Assembly (NCBI GenBank): GCA_902793465.1
Contig: CADBDT010000011.1
Span: 124,001-188,000 of the forward strand
Length of the DNA stretch: 64,000 nucleotides
Origin: an uncultured Coriobacteriaceae bacterium
GTDB taxonomy: Bacteria; Actinomycetota; Coriobacteriia; Coriobacteriales; Atopobiaceae
Direction: 5' to 3'
How positions within the stretch are numbered: position 1 is the first letter of the stretch; every line of letters begins with the position of its first letter. The notes beneath the pieces were generated by a model, which had not been told where the DNA came from, ran no database searches, and saw only the letters and a program-made list of their open reading frames with translations. The position numbers and the translations under genes are program-made. Positions 26,826 to 36,310 of this stretch are shown in pieces.

Positions 26826-27636
26826 CTAGAAATCTGGAAACACCGATTCGATTCCTGTTGCCTGAGCCTCCTCGAGCCCAGCCTTATCTGCGTAGCTCTG
26901 CCAGCGCTTAACAGTGCGACGAACATCTTCCACGATTGCCTTGGCACGACGTGTCGAGATGCTCATATGGCCAGCACATGCAAGCAGGTCGTCATAGGAA
27001 ATGGCGTTGCGCTTCCCGTTTACCGACATTTGGTGACGACCCGTCTGCGCGCCATAGGGGTTATAGGCGTAGGTTACGTCATATGCAGGCGCAAGCGACC
27101 ACACACCACGCTGGTTCATAAGGAACGATATATTTTTCGTGATCGTCGTTGTTTCTCGCCATGACGTTGAGCACCATGCGTCTGTACAGCTGTTCGACCT
27201 CTGCCTGTCCAAGACCCAGATTGCGCGCGACGTCCACGGCCTGCTCGTAACTGTAAGCGCCCGCTTGGTTAAAGTCGAAGTGGGCAATAGCTCCAAGCGA
27301 CTGCATGTGCAACTTCGCTCCAGAATCGGTGCGATCGAAGCGCTTCGTCAAAAAGTGGTGCCTTCCCGATTCCTCATAGAGCCTGCACTCGGACATCTGG
27401 ATACCAGCATCGACCGCCATAAGGTCATACGCATATTCAATCCTCGTGTAACAAGGCACATCGTCGTCTTCCTTGTCGGCATTTCCGTTCATTCCGTCGA
27501 ACTTAAGCAACCAATATGTGTATCCCTCGCCTGCGTTTACTTGTCCTGATTTAATATCTCCCGTATGCTCGTTCCAGGCAATGAGCGCCTTCGCCCGCGC
27601 TGCGCCAGCAGACAGGCACGGCGTCTTAAAGCATCC
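26826..27636 (-). pseudogene. hipA-like toxin kinase relic (N-terminally truncated, frameshifted)
   Basis: HipA proteins are Ser/Thr kinases that act as toxins of HipBA systems. Reading leftward, one frame gives AGAARAKALIAWNEHTGDI, SGQVNAGEGYTYWLLKFDG, RLYEESGRHHFLTKRFDR and MVLNVMARNNDDHEK. The similarity then jumps to another frame as KNISFLMNQRGVWSLAPAYD and continues to the stop. The break is at an A/T homopolymer at 27133-27137, where one missing base would restore DDHEKNISF. The frame is closed by a stop upstream at ~27637, so the N-terminal half of HipA and any hipB are missing. The kinase catalytic Asp region (NDDH) is at the break. A sequencing error is possible for the frameshift but not for the truncation. 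Confidence 0.8.
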
Positions 27637-27687
27637 TTATAAAAAACACCCCGCTCAGGCGTGTATACTAAAAAGGGGGTGTCTAAC

Positions 27688-30600
27688 ATGAAGCGCTCAT
27701 GTGCAAACTTACCAACAAGGCTTTCGCTCGTTCTTGTTGCCGTGCTCTTGTGCATGGGTGTGTTCGTGGGGACCGCCTATGCCGACCAGGACTACGTGGA
27801 AGGCGAAGTGCTGGTTGTATACGAGAACAATGTGCCCGCGGTGGTTTCCGAAACAAAGCTGGAGAGCAAGGGCTTTACCGTAACCGAAGACCTCCCCACA
27901 AACTCCGTGGAGGAAATAGACAATGCCGTGGTGGCAGAGGTCCCCTCCAACATGAGCGTGGAGCAAGCCGTAAACGTGGCCCAAAACACGGACGGCGTGG
28001 CGTTTGCCCAGCCAAACTACGTGTATAAGCTGGACGAGGATCCCAACCCCAACAACCTCTTGGATGCCCTTGCCGCCATTAACGACGCCTACTACCTAAG
28101 TGGCGACCAAACCAACCTTACGCTCCACAAGTTGCTCCAGGCGTGGAACATAGCAAAGACCGAGCACAGCGTTGCCGTGGCGGTTATAGACACGGGATGT
28201 CGCATAACTCACGTGGACCTTGCCGGAAACATTGACCTCCAGCATGCGTGGGACTTCTCTGGAAGCAGGAACCAGCCACTCTCCACGAGCGTAAGCCAGG
28301 GTCTCGTGAGCAACAACGGCGACGAAAACGGTCATGGAACGCACGTGTGCGGCATAATTGCCGCCCAGGCAAACAACGGCAAGGGAATAGCGGGGTCGTC
28401 GTACAACGCAACCATTGTACCCATAGACGTATTTGACTACCTGCAGGACGACGACGGGTCCTGGTACTGGTCCTGCTACACGTCTACGCTTTGGTCTGCT
28501 CTAGACAAGGTCGCCGAGCTAAAGGAAACCATGCCCGAGCTAAAGGTGGTAAACATGAGCTTGGGTGGCGAAGGCACAGACAGGTTTATGAACAGGCAGA
28601 TTACCGCTCTTGCTCAAAAGGGAGTGCTGTGCGTGTGCGCCGCGGGCAACGAAAACACAACCGCGCAGCAGATACCCTCCGACTGCGACGAGTCGCTAAG
28701 CGTAATGGCGCTTAACTACGAGGGAACGCACACGTCCTACACCAACTACAAAACCGGAAGCCAGATTGCCACAAACAAGACCATAAGCGCCATGGGCGGC
28801 GGCATGTCGGGCAACAAGGACCGCGTGTTTTCTACCTACAGCTCGACGGACGCCTCGTATACGCGCATGAGCGGCACTTCCATGGCCGCGCCACTTGTGT
28901 CTGGCGTAGCCGCGCTGGTATGGGCAGCCAATCCCGACCTGAGCGTGAACGAGGTAAAAAACATACTTACCTCCACCGCCGACCCCGTAAACAGCAGCAC
29001 GGCAGGCACTTCGAGCAAGGATGCGGCAACCGCTGGTGCGGTTAACGCATACGCGGCGGTAAACATGGCAAAGGCAGCATACCTTACCAAGGTGCCCGTA
29101 CCCGAAGGCGTGCAGGACCTTGTTTACAACGGCAGCGAGCAGCAGGGCGTGCTGGAGGGCGAGGGTTACGTACTTAGCCAGACGGTGGCTGCGACCGATG
29201 CCGGAACATACACGGCCGTGGCGTCGCTTTCCAATCCAAACGAGTACATATGGGCCGACGGCACCACTGCAAACAAGACCATAAGCTGGCGCATAGCCAC
29301 CGCAAAGCTTACCGCAACGTTCCAGAGCGCTACCATACGGACGGGGGACGCGGTACCTGCCACGGTAACGGTAACGGGCTTTATGGAGGGCGAGGACGCC
29401 CAGACGGCTGCCGGATACAAGGCACCCACCGCAAACGTGAGTGGCGTTAACGCGCGCAAGCCTGGAAAGTACGACGTTGTGCCTGCGGGCGGCTCTGCCA
29501 AAAACTACGAGTTTGAGTACGCGGGCGGATCGGTTGTGGTAATGGGAACCGCCGCCGTACCCACCGCGCAAACCGGCCTGGTATACACGGGTAAGGAGCA
29601 AACGGGCGTGGCCGCAAACGAGGCCTACACGCTCCAAGGTCACACCGCAACCAACGCGGGATCCTATACCGCAACACTAACCCCCACGTCGTACTACACA
29701 TGGCAGGACGGGACCACCGAGCCCAAGCAGGTTGCCTGGAGCATTGCACCTGCAAAGCTTGTTGCGCGCTACAAGGGTGGCATTGTGCACGTGGGAGATC
29801 CTGCTCCCAATAACTTGGAGGTAACGGGCTTCGTAAACGGAGAAACCACCCAGACCGCTGCCGGCTTTGTTATGCCAGGCCTTATAAGCACCACGACGGC
29901 AAGCTCTGGGGCCAGTGGCTATTCCGTTGAACCCATAGGTGGCTCTGCTACCAACTACACGTTTGAGTACGTGTCTGGCTGGGTAGAGGTTACCGACAAA
30001 GTGTTGGTAGACGCACCTGTTGCCAGCACGGAGCTGCGCTATACCGGAGTCGCGCAGGTTGGCGTGGGAAAGATGAGCAATGGCGCGCTGGCGGCAACCA
30101 ACGCAACCGTGGGCTATACCGTATCCAACGCGAGCGCCACCAATGCGGGAACCTACACCGCCACGGCACGTCTGGAAGACGGTTTCCTGTGGTCCGACGG
30201 AACCTCTGCAGACAAGACCTTTACGTGGAGCATAGCTCCGGTAGAGCTTGTGGCCACATACAACGGCGGCACCATGTGGGCGGGCGACACGGCTCCTGCA
30301 GGAATAACGGTAACGGGCTTTGTGGGCGGCGATACGGCGGCCACCGCAGCCGGATACAAGGCTCCTGTGGTAAACGTTACCAGCGCCCAGCGGTCCACCC
30401 CCGGCACATACACCATTGCTCCTTCGGGTGGCGCGGCCACCAACTACACGTTTAAGTACGTGGCGGGCAAGCTCGACGTATTTGGCAAGGCCATCGTACC
30501 AGCGGGCAGGACCTTTACGTACAACAAGGGCACGCAAACAGGCGTTGCCGGTGGCAAGGGCTATACCCTCTCTGGCACCGTAAAGGCAGTAAACGCAGGT

Positions 30601-31398
30601 ACGTACGCTGCCAAGGCAACGCTTGCGGCCTACTACAAATGGGCCGACGGATCCACTGACGTAAAGAACATCGTTTGGCGCATAAACCCAATGTCTGTAA
30701 ACAGCATAACCGTGTGGGGTATTGCCAAGCAGGCATACACGGGGAAGGCTATAACGCCTGTTCCCTCGATTGCGTATGGTGGCACCGCTCTTCGCAAGGG
30801 CGTGGACTACACGCTTTCGTATGCCAACAACGTAAAGGCTGGTACAGCCACTGTAACCATAACGGGCAGGGGCAACTACAACGCCACGCGCAGAGTCAAC
30901 TTCTCCATAGTGGCGCCCAGCATACGGTATCGCACCCACGTGCAAACGTATGGCAACCAGTCGTGGAGGTACAACGGCGCAATGAGCGGCACCTCGGGTC
31001 AGGCAAAGCGACTGGAAGGCATTTGGATAGAGATGCCCTCCATGCCGGTGAGTGGCGGAATACAGTACCGCACGCACGTACAAAAGATCGGTTGGCAGGG
31101 ATGGGTTTCCACTGGCAAGATGGCTGGTACCGCTGGTCGTGCACTGCGACTGGAAGCCATCCAAATTAGGCTTACGGGCGCGATGGCAAACGTATACGAC
31201 GTGTACTATCGCGTACATGCGCAAAAGTTTGGTTGGATGGGCTGGGCAAAGAACGGTGCCCAGGCTGGAACCGCTGGCTATGCTCGCAGGCTCGAGGCCA
31301 TACAGATTGTATTGGTGCCAAAGGGTACCTCTGGGCCAGGAACAAACTACGCTGGAATTCGCCAAAATGTGGGGCAGGCCTTCTCGCTAAAGCGGTAG
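27688..31398 (+). CDS. Secreted subtilisin-like (S8) serine protease with Ig-like repeats and three ChW repeats
   Basis: 1236 residues, ATG at 27688 after AAGGGGGTG. A signal peptide (~1-32, cleavage after AYA) is followed by an inhibitor-like propeptide (~35-110, EVLVVYENNVP...VAFAQPNYVY). The catalytic domain has D168 in VIDTG, H216 in NGHGTHV, the oxyanion Asn region in CAAGNEN, and S398 in SGTSMAAP, so the triad is complete. Four repeats of ~125-140 residues follow (~470-1000), each with a V(Y/F).G..Q.GV...Y.LS motif, DAGTYTA, W.DGTT...I.W.I and VTGF..G; these look like MBG/Ig-type beta domains. The last ~130 residues hold three ChW (clostridial hydrophobic W) repeats (YRTHVQ...GWQGWVSTG...AGTAGRALRLEAI). 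ChW domains may mediate cell-surface attachment. A terminator follows. Confidence 0.92.
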   Translation: MKRSCANLPTRLSLVLVAVLLCMGVFVGTAYADQDYVEGEVLVVYENNVPAVVSETKLESKGFTVTEDLPTNSVEEIDNAVVAEVPSNMSVEQAVNVAQNTDGVAFAQPNYVYKLDEDPNPNNLLDALAAINDAYYLSGDQTNLTLHKLLQAWNIAKTEHSVAVAVIDTGCRITHVDLAGNIDLQHAWDFSGSRNQPLSTSVSQGLVSNNGDENGHGTHVCGIIAAQANNGKGIAGSSYNATIVPIDVFDYLQDDDGSWYWSCYTSTLWSALDKVAELKETMPELKVVNMSLGGEGTDRFMNRQITALAQKGVLCVCAAGNENTTAQQIPSDCDESLSVMALNYEGTHTSYTNYKTGSQIATNKTISAMGGGMSGNKDRVFSTYSSTDASYTRMSGTSMAAPLVSGVAALVWAANPDLSVNEVKNILTSTADPVNSSTAGTSSKDAATAGAVNAYAAVNMAKAAYLTKVPVPEGVQDLVYNGSEQQGVLEGEGYVLSQTVAATDAGTYTAVASLSNPNEYIWADGTTANKTISWRIATAKLTATFQSATIRTGDAVPATVTVTGFMEGEDAQTAAGYKAPTANVSGVNARKPGKYDVVPAGGSAKNYEFEYAGGSVVVMGTAAVPTAQTGLVYTGKEQTGVAANEAYTLQGHTATNAGSYTATLTPTSYYTWQDGTTEPKQVAWSIAPAKLVARYKGGIVHVGDPAPNNLEVTGFVNGETTQTAAGFVMPGLISTTTASSGASGYSVEPIGGSATNYTFEYVSGWVEVTDKVLVDAPVASTELRYTGVAQVGVGKMSNGALAATNATVGYTVSNASATNAGTYTATARLEDGFLWSDGTSADKTFTWSIAPVELVATYNGGTMWAGDTAPAGITVTGFVGGDTAATAAGYKAPVVNVTSAQRSTPGTYTIAPSGGAATNYTFKYVAGKLDVFGKAIVPAGRTFTYNKGTQTGVAGGKGYTLSGTVKAVNAGTYAAKATLAAYYKWADGSTDVKNIVWRINPMSVNSITVWGIAKQAYTGKAITPVPSIAYGGTALRKGVDYTLSYANNVKAGTATVTITGRGNYNATRRVNFSIVAPSIRYRTHVQTYGNQSWRYNGAMSGTSGQAKRLEGIWIEMPSMPVSGGIQYRTHVQKIGWQGWVSTGKMAGTAGRALRLEAIQIRLTGAMANVYDVYYRVHAQKFGWMGWAKNGAQAGTAGYARRLEAIQIVLVPKGTSGPGTNYAGIRQNVGQAFSLKR

Positions 31399-31425
31399 GG
31401 ATGCAAAAAGGCTCTTAAAAAAGAA

Positions 31426-31465
31426 AACAGGCCAGACGGTGTAAACTCGTCTGGCCTGTTCTTTT
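31426..31465 (+). terminator. Rho-independent terminator after the subtilase gene
   Basis: Stem ACAGGCCAGACG / CGTCTGGCCTGT with a ~9-base loop, followed by TCTTTT. A-rich sequence on the left side makes it usable from both directions, and tRNA-Lys on the minus strand ends just beyond it. Confidence 0.85.
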
Positions 31466-31469
31466 GCGC

Positions 31470-31545
31470 TGGTGGGCCGTTAGGGAATCGAACCCTAGAC
31501 CTTGAGATTAAAAGTCTCCTGCTCTGCCAACTGAGCTAACGGCCC
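31470..31545 (-). tRNA. tRNA-Lys (anticodon TTT)
   Basis: On the minus strand, acceptor arm GGGCCGT pairs with ACGGCCC, the D arm reads AGCTCAGTTGGCAGAGC, the anticodon loop CTTTTAA gives TTT, and the T arm is AGGGTTCGATTCCCT. CCA is encoded (31470-31472). Confidence 0.95.
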
Positions 31546-31555
31546 GTAAGCAAAG

Positions 31556-31584
31556 ATTCTAGCACTTCTGCAGCGGAATGCGAA
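31556..31584 (-). promoter_or_regulatory. Promoter of tRNA-Lys
   Basis: On the minus strand, TTCGCA (31579-31584) and TAGAAT (31556-31561) are separated by 17 bp, ~10 bp before the tRNA. The block TGCTAGAATCT matches that upstream of tRNA-Gly. Confidence 0.5.
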
Positions 31585-31606
31585 ACCACAAATGGGGTAC
31601 ATCTTG

Positions 31607-31714
31607 GCGTGCCGCTTGGGGATACTCCCCATCGGGTACATCGCGGATGAGCCGGAATCCAACGAAAGCCCTGCTCGCGATGTACCCGTAGGGGAGTATC
31701 CCCAAGCGGCACGC
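31607..31714. repeat. Dispersed palindromic element, copy 4
   Basis: Arms GCGTGCCGCTTGG / CCAAGCGGCACGC and core GGGGATACTCCCC...CGGGTACATCGCG. The spacer is of the GGATGAGCCGG...AGCCCTGCT group, shared with copies at 34964, 51001 and 59669. It sits between two divergent transcription units (tRNA-Lys and the GGDEF/EAL gene). A partial core, AATGGGGTACATCTTGG, lies just to its left at 31592. Confidence 0.95.
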
Positions 31715-31824
31715 TTCTCCGACACGGGTTTTCGGACAGTATGCGGAAGAAGCATTCCCTCCGCCCGTCCCTCCGTCCAGCGTTTTCACTCACCCGTTGC
31801 GTCTTTCATTTGAATAAAGTTCTA

Positions 31825-31830
31825 TATAAT
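31825..31830 (+). promoter_or_regulatory. Candidate -10 box of the GGDEF/EAL gene
   Basis: TATAAT, 51 bp before the start codon, in a locally AT-rich stretch. The -35 box is unclear (TTTCAT 15 bp upstream). Confidence 0.35.
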
Positions 31831-31881
31831 CGCTGCTATCACCAGTCAAGCATTGAACAAAGAGCACTAAGGACTACTACC

Positions 31882-34800
31882 ATGCAAGATCGACCAGACG
31901 GACCGCCCCCCGGTGCTGGGGGACCACCACCCGGTGCTGGGGGACCACCTCCTGGTATCGACCAAACCACTGGCGCGCTCAACATGCCGGCATTTAGCCA
32001 GCAGTACGCGCAGGCAGTAATGTCACAAAGGTACGAGCACCTTGCGCTGTGGTACATAGACATTCGCAACTTCCGTGCTATTAACCCCAACTACGGCTTT
32101 ATGCAGGGAAACGTTGTTCTGCGTATCCTTGCAAACAACATTAAAACCTACCTCACCAACGACCTGCCGCTAGTTCGTCTTGGTGCGGACCGCTTTGTTC
32201 CCCTTACCGCCGGCTTTACCTACGACAAGGCCGAAGAGCTCTTTAATGTCGTATTGGAGAAGACCAACGAGCAGATATCCCAACAGGGCATGAAGCATCC
32301 CATCATGCTGGCAGCTGGTATATATTATCTGCGGGACGAAGACCTCAACAACCCTAGCTTCCAGCGGCCGCTGGACTATGTATCCATTGCCCACCGCAAT
32401 GCACGAGGGGACGCATGCAGCCAGCTGGTACTGTTTACGGACCGCGACCTGGAAATAGACACTCGCCGTATAACCATAGAGCAGTCCATAGACACGGCGT
32501 TGCAAAACGGCGAAATACAGGTGTGGTATCAGCCGCAGATAGACTATACCTATGGCGAGGTAGTGGGTGCCGAGGCACTTGCTCGCTGGAAGCATCCCAC
32601 GCTGGGATGGATAAGCCCGGCCGAGTTTATTCCCGTTTTGGAAAACAGCGGCAAGGTACACGACCTCGACCTCTTTGTGTGGGAGGAGGCCTGCCGCAAC
32701 GCAAGCCAATGGCGCAACATGGCAGACGGAACGCCCGTACCCATATCCGTTAACGTGTCGCGAACGGAGATGTTTGAGCCTGGCCTTATGGAGCACTTCC
32801 TTATGTTGCAGTCTAAGTACGATTTGCCCAAGGGGAGTCTTCGTCTGGAGGTAACCGAGAGCGCCTTTGTGGAGGAGGCCGATCGGTTGTTTGGCGTTAT
32901 AGAAAAGATGCGTCAGCACGACATGATGGTAGAGATGGACGACTTTGGCAGCGGCCTCTCCTCTCTCAACATGCTCAAGGACGTACCCGTGGACGTGGTA
33001 AAGCTAGACATGGGCTTTATGCGTTCGACAATAAACGAGGATCGCGGTGGTGTAATACTCGGGTCTGTTATCCGCATGCTGCAGGGCCTGGACACGCCGA
33101 TAATCGCAGAAGGCGTAGAGACGCTGGAGCAGGCCGAGCTCCTAAAGAACATGGGTTGTCACCTTATGCAGGGGTACCACTTCTCGCGTCCCATGCCGCT
33201 CAACGAGTTCGAAAGCTTTATTGCCTCCAACCGCGCGGTGGATGCCGCTGCGCATCGAAAGCGAATAAAATCGCACCTAGACGAGCTTACCAGTATGGAT
33301 ACCGCGTCTTCGTATCTGTTTAACAACGCTATTGGCGGCATGATTTTCTTTACCGCTGGGGAGGGTACCTCCGAAAGCATTTTGGTAAACGACGAGTTCT
33401 ATAGGCAATGCGGCCTAAGGCGCGACATTTTTGGCGACGCAAAAATAAACCCCATTGCAGAGGTGGACGCAGAATCGCGCGCTACCATGTGGCGTGCCGC
33501 TGCAGAGGCCCGAGACTATGGGACCGCCATGTGCTCGGCCTACGTGCGTCTTACCAAGCGCCGCATAGACTGCGTAATGCGATATCTAGGCCCTAGCACG
33601 CGTGGAAACGTATACTCTCTAAACATCCTTCGTTCATATGACGCATCTAGCAAGGATATGCGCGAAGACAATACCGCTGCAATTCGAAGAGCGCAGGACC
33701 TTGCGTGGGATATGGGCCTTCTAAACAGAATCGTGCCAAACGGCTTTGTTAAGTGCTCGTATTCCGACGACCTTAGTTTTGCGTATGTGAGTCCCGCTCT
33801 TATGCCGCATAGCGGACTCTCGCAATCCGCGTTTCACAGGCGTTTTCATAACTCCTTTGTGGAGGTGCTCGTTTCCGAGTCACGCTCGTACGTGCACGAG
33901 GCAATAAGCGAGAGCAAGTTTACAGGCAAGACGTTCGATTGCGATGTAAACCTGTTCTACGGCCTTGGCAACCAGACCAGGGCGGCACGGCTGATTGGTA
34001 GCGTGAGTCCAGACGCCGACGGTACGTACTGGGTGTACGCTCTCGTCTTGCTCATTGGCAAGCCTACGTCCGAGGAAGACGAGAACGGTACTGTGCGAGA
34101 TAAGGCAATGCGATTTGAATACGTGCTCGCCACAGACATCCTAACCATATGGGCCACCATGCCAGACGGAAAGCCAGGAACCGTTGTAATAGACAAATGG
34201 CTCGAGCGACTGGAAGACATGCCAGAAAACATAACCAAGTCAAGCGCGGCAAAGGTCTTGTCTACCGTAAGCGACGTACGACAGCATCCGAATCCGGGCT
34301 TCTCGGACATTAAGTGCAACCTGCGTGGCAACGAGGACTTGCGTTGGTATCACGTAAACTACGTTTGCGAGGTTGGGGATGACGGCACGACCGCCGTCAT
34401 TCGTGGATACGCGCAGGACGCCAACGACCAAATGGGGTCCGCGCGCTGGTGGCGCCGTCAGGCAGAGATAGACCAGCTTACAGGCCTGCTCAACCGAAAC
34501 GCCGTGGAGCAGGAAATGAATCTGGCCATGCGCACCCAGGGGTCTGGCATGATGTTTATGATCGACCTGGACGGATTCAAGCGCATAAACGACGAGCTGG
34601 GACACCTTGCGGGCGACGCGCTGCTGCGCGACGTGGCAAAGGCGCTTATGTCGAGCTTCCGCGACGGTGACATTCTGGGCCGCTATGGTGGAGACGAGTT
34701 TGTGGCGTTTGTGCCCATACGGGAGGACTTTGCCCAAAGCATTGCAGAAAAGCGCTCGCGCGCAATCATAGACTCCGTTTCGGCCATTACGGCCGAAGAC

Positions 34801-34944
34801 GGAACCCACGCTGCCTGCAGCGTAGGCGTGGCCATTTCCAACGACAAGGAGGCAACCTTCTACGACTTGCTGGAGGTCGCCGACGAGGCCATGTATCGCA
34901 GCAAGGAGGCCGGCAAGGGCCGCTTTACCGTGCTGAACGCATAA
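31882..34944 (+). CDS. Cyclic di-GMP signalling protein: degenerate GGDEF, EAL, PAS-like region, intact GGDEF
   Basis: 1020 residues, ATG at 31882 after AAGGA. The N terminus is an unusual Pro-Gly run (GPPPGAGG repeated, residues ~6-26). Residues ~30-170 are a GGDEF-like domain whose signature is GADRF (101-105), so it is probably inactive. The EAL domain (~185-440) keeps the phosphodiesterase residues: E231-A-L, SVNVSR, EVTES, D353-D354 in MDDFGSG, KLDMGF, EGVET and QGYHFSRPM. A middle region (~470-830) looks like PAS or bacterial sensor folds. The C-terminal GGDEF domain (~850-1020) has FMIDLDGFKRIND and YGGDEF (936-940). Diguanylate cyclases make c-di-GMP and EAL domains break it, so the protein may do both. 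No membrane segment is seen, so it is cytoplasmic. Confidence 0.9.
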   Translation: MQDRPDGPPPGAGGPPPGAGGPPPGIDQTTGALNMPAFSQQYAQAVMSQRYEHLALWYIDIRNFRAINPNYGFMQGNVVLRILANNIKTYLTNDLPLVRLGADRFVPLTAGFTYDKAEELFNVVLEKTNEQISQQGMKHPIMLAAGIYYLRDEDLNNPSFQRPLDYVSIAHRNARGDACSQLVLFTDRDLEIDTRRITIEQSIDTALQNGEIQVWYQPQIDYTYGEVVGAEALARWKHPTLGWISPAEFIPVLENSGKVHDLDLFVWEEACRNASQWRNMADGTPVPISVNVSRTEMFEPGLMEHFLMLQSKYDLPKGSLRLEVTESAFVEEADRLFGVIEKMRQHDMMVEMDDFGSGLSSLNMLKDVPVDVVKLDMGFMRSTINEDRGGVILGSVIRMLQGLDTPIIAEGVETLEQAELLKNMGCHLMQGYHFSRPMPLNEFESFIASNRAVDAAAHRKRIKSHLDELTSMDTASSYLFNNAIGGMIFFTAGEGTSESILVNDEFYRQCGLRRDIFGDAKINPIAEVDAESRATMWRAAAEARDYGTAMCSAYVRLTKRRIDCVMRYLGPSTRGNVYSLNILRSYDASSKDMREDNTAAIRRAQDLAWDMGLLNRIVPNGFVKCSYSDDLSFAYVSPALMPHSGLSQSAFHRRFHNSFVEVLVSESRSYVHEAISESKFTGKTFDCDVNLFYGLGNQTRAARLIGSVSPDADGTYWVYALVLLIGKPTSEEDENGTVRDKAMRFEYVLATDILTIWATMPDGKPGTVVIDKWLERLEDMPENITKSSAAKVLSTVSDVRQHPNPGFSDIKCNLRGNEDLRWYHVNYVCEVGDDGTTAVIRGYAQDANDQMGSARWWRRQAEIDQLTGLLNRNAVEQEMNLAMRTQGSGMMFMIDLDGFKRINDELGHLAGDALLRDVAKALMSSFRDGDILGRYGGDEFVAFVPIREDFAQSIAEKRSRAIIDSVSAITAEDGTHAACSVGVAISNDKEATFYDLLEVADEAMYRSKEAGKGRFTVLNA

Positions 34945-34963
34945 TGCGATCGTGGTGGCGAGC

Positions 34964-35069
34964 CGTGCCGCTAGGGGATACTCCCCATCGGGTACATCGC
35001 GGATGAGCCGGACTCCAACGAAAGCCCTGCTCGCGATGTACCCGATGGGGAGTATCCCCTAGCGGCACG
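34964..35069. repeat. Dispersed palindromic element, copy 5
   Basis: Arms CGTGCCGCTAGG / CCTAGCGGCACG. Spacer as in copy 4. Located between convergent genes (GGDEF/EAL and TelA). Confidence 0.95.
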
Positions 35070-35100
35070 AAGTCTTTCGGACTATCTGCCGTAATTCGCG

Positions 35101-36276
35101 CTACGAGTTGAGCCTGCGCTGCTCCGGGCCAGGGTTGAGCGAGAAGCTGCCTGCGTCCTCCATCTGCTGCAGACGTGCCTCGCCCTCCTCGGCAATGACC
35201 TTGAACTCCTCTATGGTCTGGCGCATTTGCGGCAGGGCCTTTAGCTTGTAGTCGGTTATGTCGTCGAGTGCGGAAAGTGTGTCCTGGAAGGCGGTCTTTA
35301 GCGTGTCCGGCGAGATGGCGGCGTCGGTCGCCTGCTTTTGGATTGCCACGCCCTGCTCCTTGAGCATGCGGGAGGTGGCAGTTATCATCTCGTTGGTCGC
35401 GGCGTTGAGCGTCTGGACCTTTTCCAGAACGATGCGCTGGTTGTACAGGGCGCCTGCAACGGTAACGGCCGTGCGCAGCGCGGCAACGGTTACGTTTTCT
35501 GCACGATCCACCGCACGAATGAGCTCCAGGTTGTTCTTGCGAATTACCTCCATGGCAACGATGCCCTGCTGGTTAACAACCAAGAGCTGCTGGAAGTCCA
35601 TGATCTTTTGGCGCAGTGGGAAAATAACCTCTTCCTCCAGGAAGCGGGTCTTGTCGTCGTCGCCACCCTGCTCGGCGCGGTAGTTGTCCAGAGCGTTGGA
35701 AAGGTATGCGTCCAGGTCCTGCGCCATTTCCAAGCGCTGGTTGAGCTGCTTGGTAAGGTCGCGCATGCCACCTGCCTCGAGCTCCAGCGTAACGTTGTCT
35801 TTGCGCAGCGTCTCGCGGCCCTTGTCCAGCGACTTTACGATTTCGGCAATCTCGGCGTCGGCCGTCTTGTAGCGGTCGAAGTAGCGGCGCACGGGGTTAA
35901 ACAGGCGGCCGATGGCACCCGTCTTGGCAAAGTCGATGCCGCTGGGGTCCAGGTCGCGCATCTTTATGGCAAGGTCCTCCAGGCCCTTCGCCACGTCGCC
36001 CGACTCGCTGCCCGCGCGGGAGAGGTCGGCCATGCGACGAGCCAGAATGTCGTTCTTGGACGAAGACTTGCGCACGAGGTCGGAACCCAGGTCCTCCACG
36101 GCGTTGGTAATCTCGCGGCGGCTCTGCACGGAGTCGAGGTCTACGTTTAGGATCTCCTCGCCCTTTTTCTCGGCCGTGTTGCTAATGGCCTGGGCGTGCT
36201 CGTCGGGAACCGCCAGCTCCTGCTTTACCTTTTCCTTAACTTCCTCTGGCTCTGGGATTTCGAGGTCGAATGCCAT
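35101..36276 (-). CDS. telA: TelA-family toxic anion resistance protein
   Basis: 391 residues, start after AAGGACC. The TelA/KlaA family is named for tellurite resistance on plasmids but is widespread in chromosomes, where it is linked to envelope-stress resistance. The whole length is helical with coiled-coil character: a long N-terminal charged region (EPEEVKEKVKQELAVPDEH), the family core GIDFAKTGAIGRLFNPVRRYFDRYKTA (~115-140), then LDAYLSNALDNYRAEQGG and LRQKIMDFQQLLVVNQQG. No signal peptide or membrane segment is present, so it is cytosolic. It is the last gene of a three-gene operon with a VWA protein (34 bp gap) and an XpaC-like protein; xpaC-telA pairing is also known in Bacillus. Confidence 0.9.
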   Translation of the reverse strand: MAFDLEIPEPEEVKEKVKQELAVPDEHAQAISNTAEKKGEEILNVDLDSVQSRREITNAVEDLGSDLVRKSSSKNDILARRMADLSRAGSESGDVAKGLEDLAIKMRDLDPSGIDFAKTGAIGRLFNPVRRYFDRYKTADAEIAEIVKSLDKGRETLRKDNVTLELEAGGMRDLTKQLNQRLEMAQDLDAYLSNALDNYRAEQGGDDDKTRFLEEEVIFPLRQKIMDFQQLLVVNQQGIVAMEVIRKNNLELIRAVDRAENVTVAALRTAVTVAGALYNQRIVLEKVQTLNAATNEMITATSRMLKEQGVAIQKQATDAAISPDTLKTAFQDTLSALDDITDYKLKALPQMRQTIEEFKVIAEEGEARLQQMEDAGSFSLNPGPEQRRLNS

Positions 36277-36310
36277 TGCATGGTCCTTTCTATCTTGCCT
36301 GTACGTTACC

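Noticed and set aside
29677..31365. 562-codon minus-strand frame opposite the subtilase repeats
   Set aside because: Same kind of shadow; the plus-strand protein has clear protease and ChW domains.
31715..31881. A c-di-GMP riboswitch upstream of the GGDEF/EAL gene
   Set aside because: I looked for the GEMM-type conserved core and tetraloop receptor region and did not see it.
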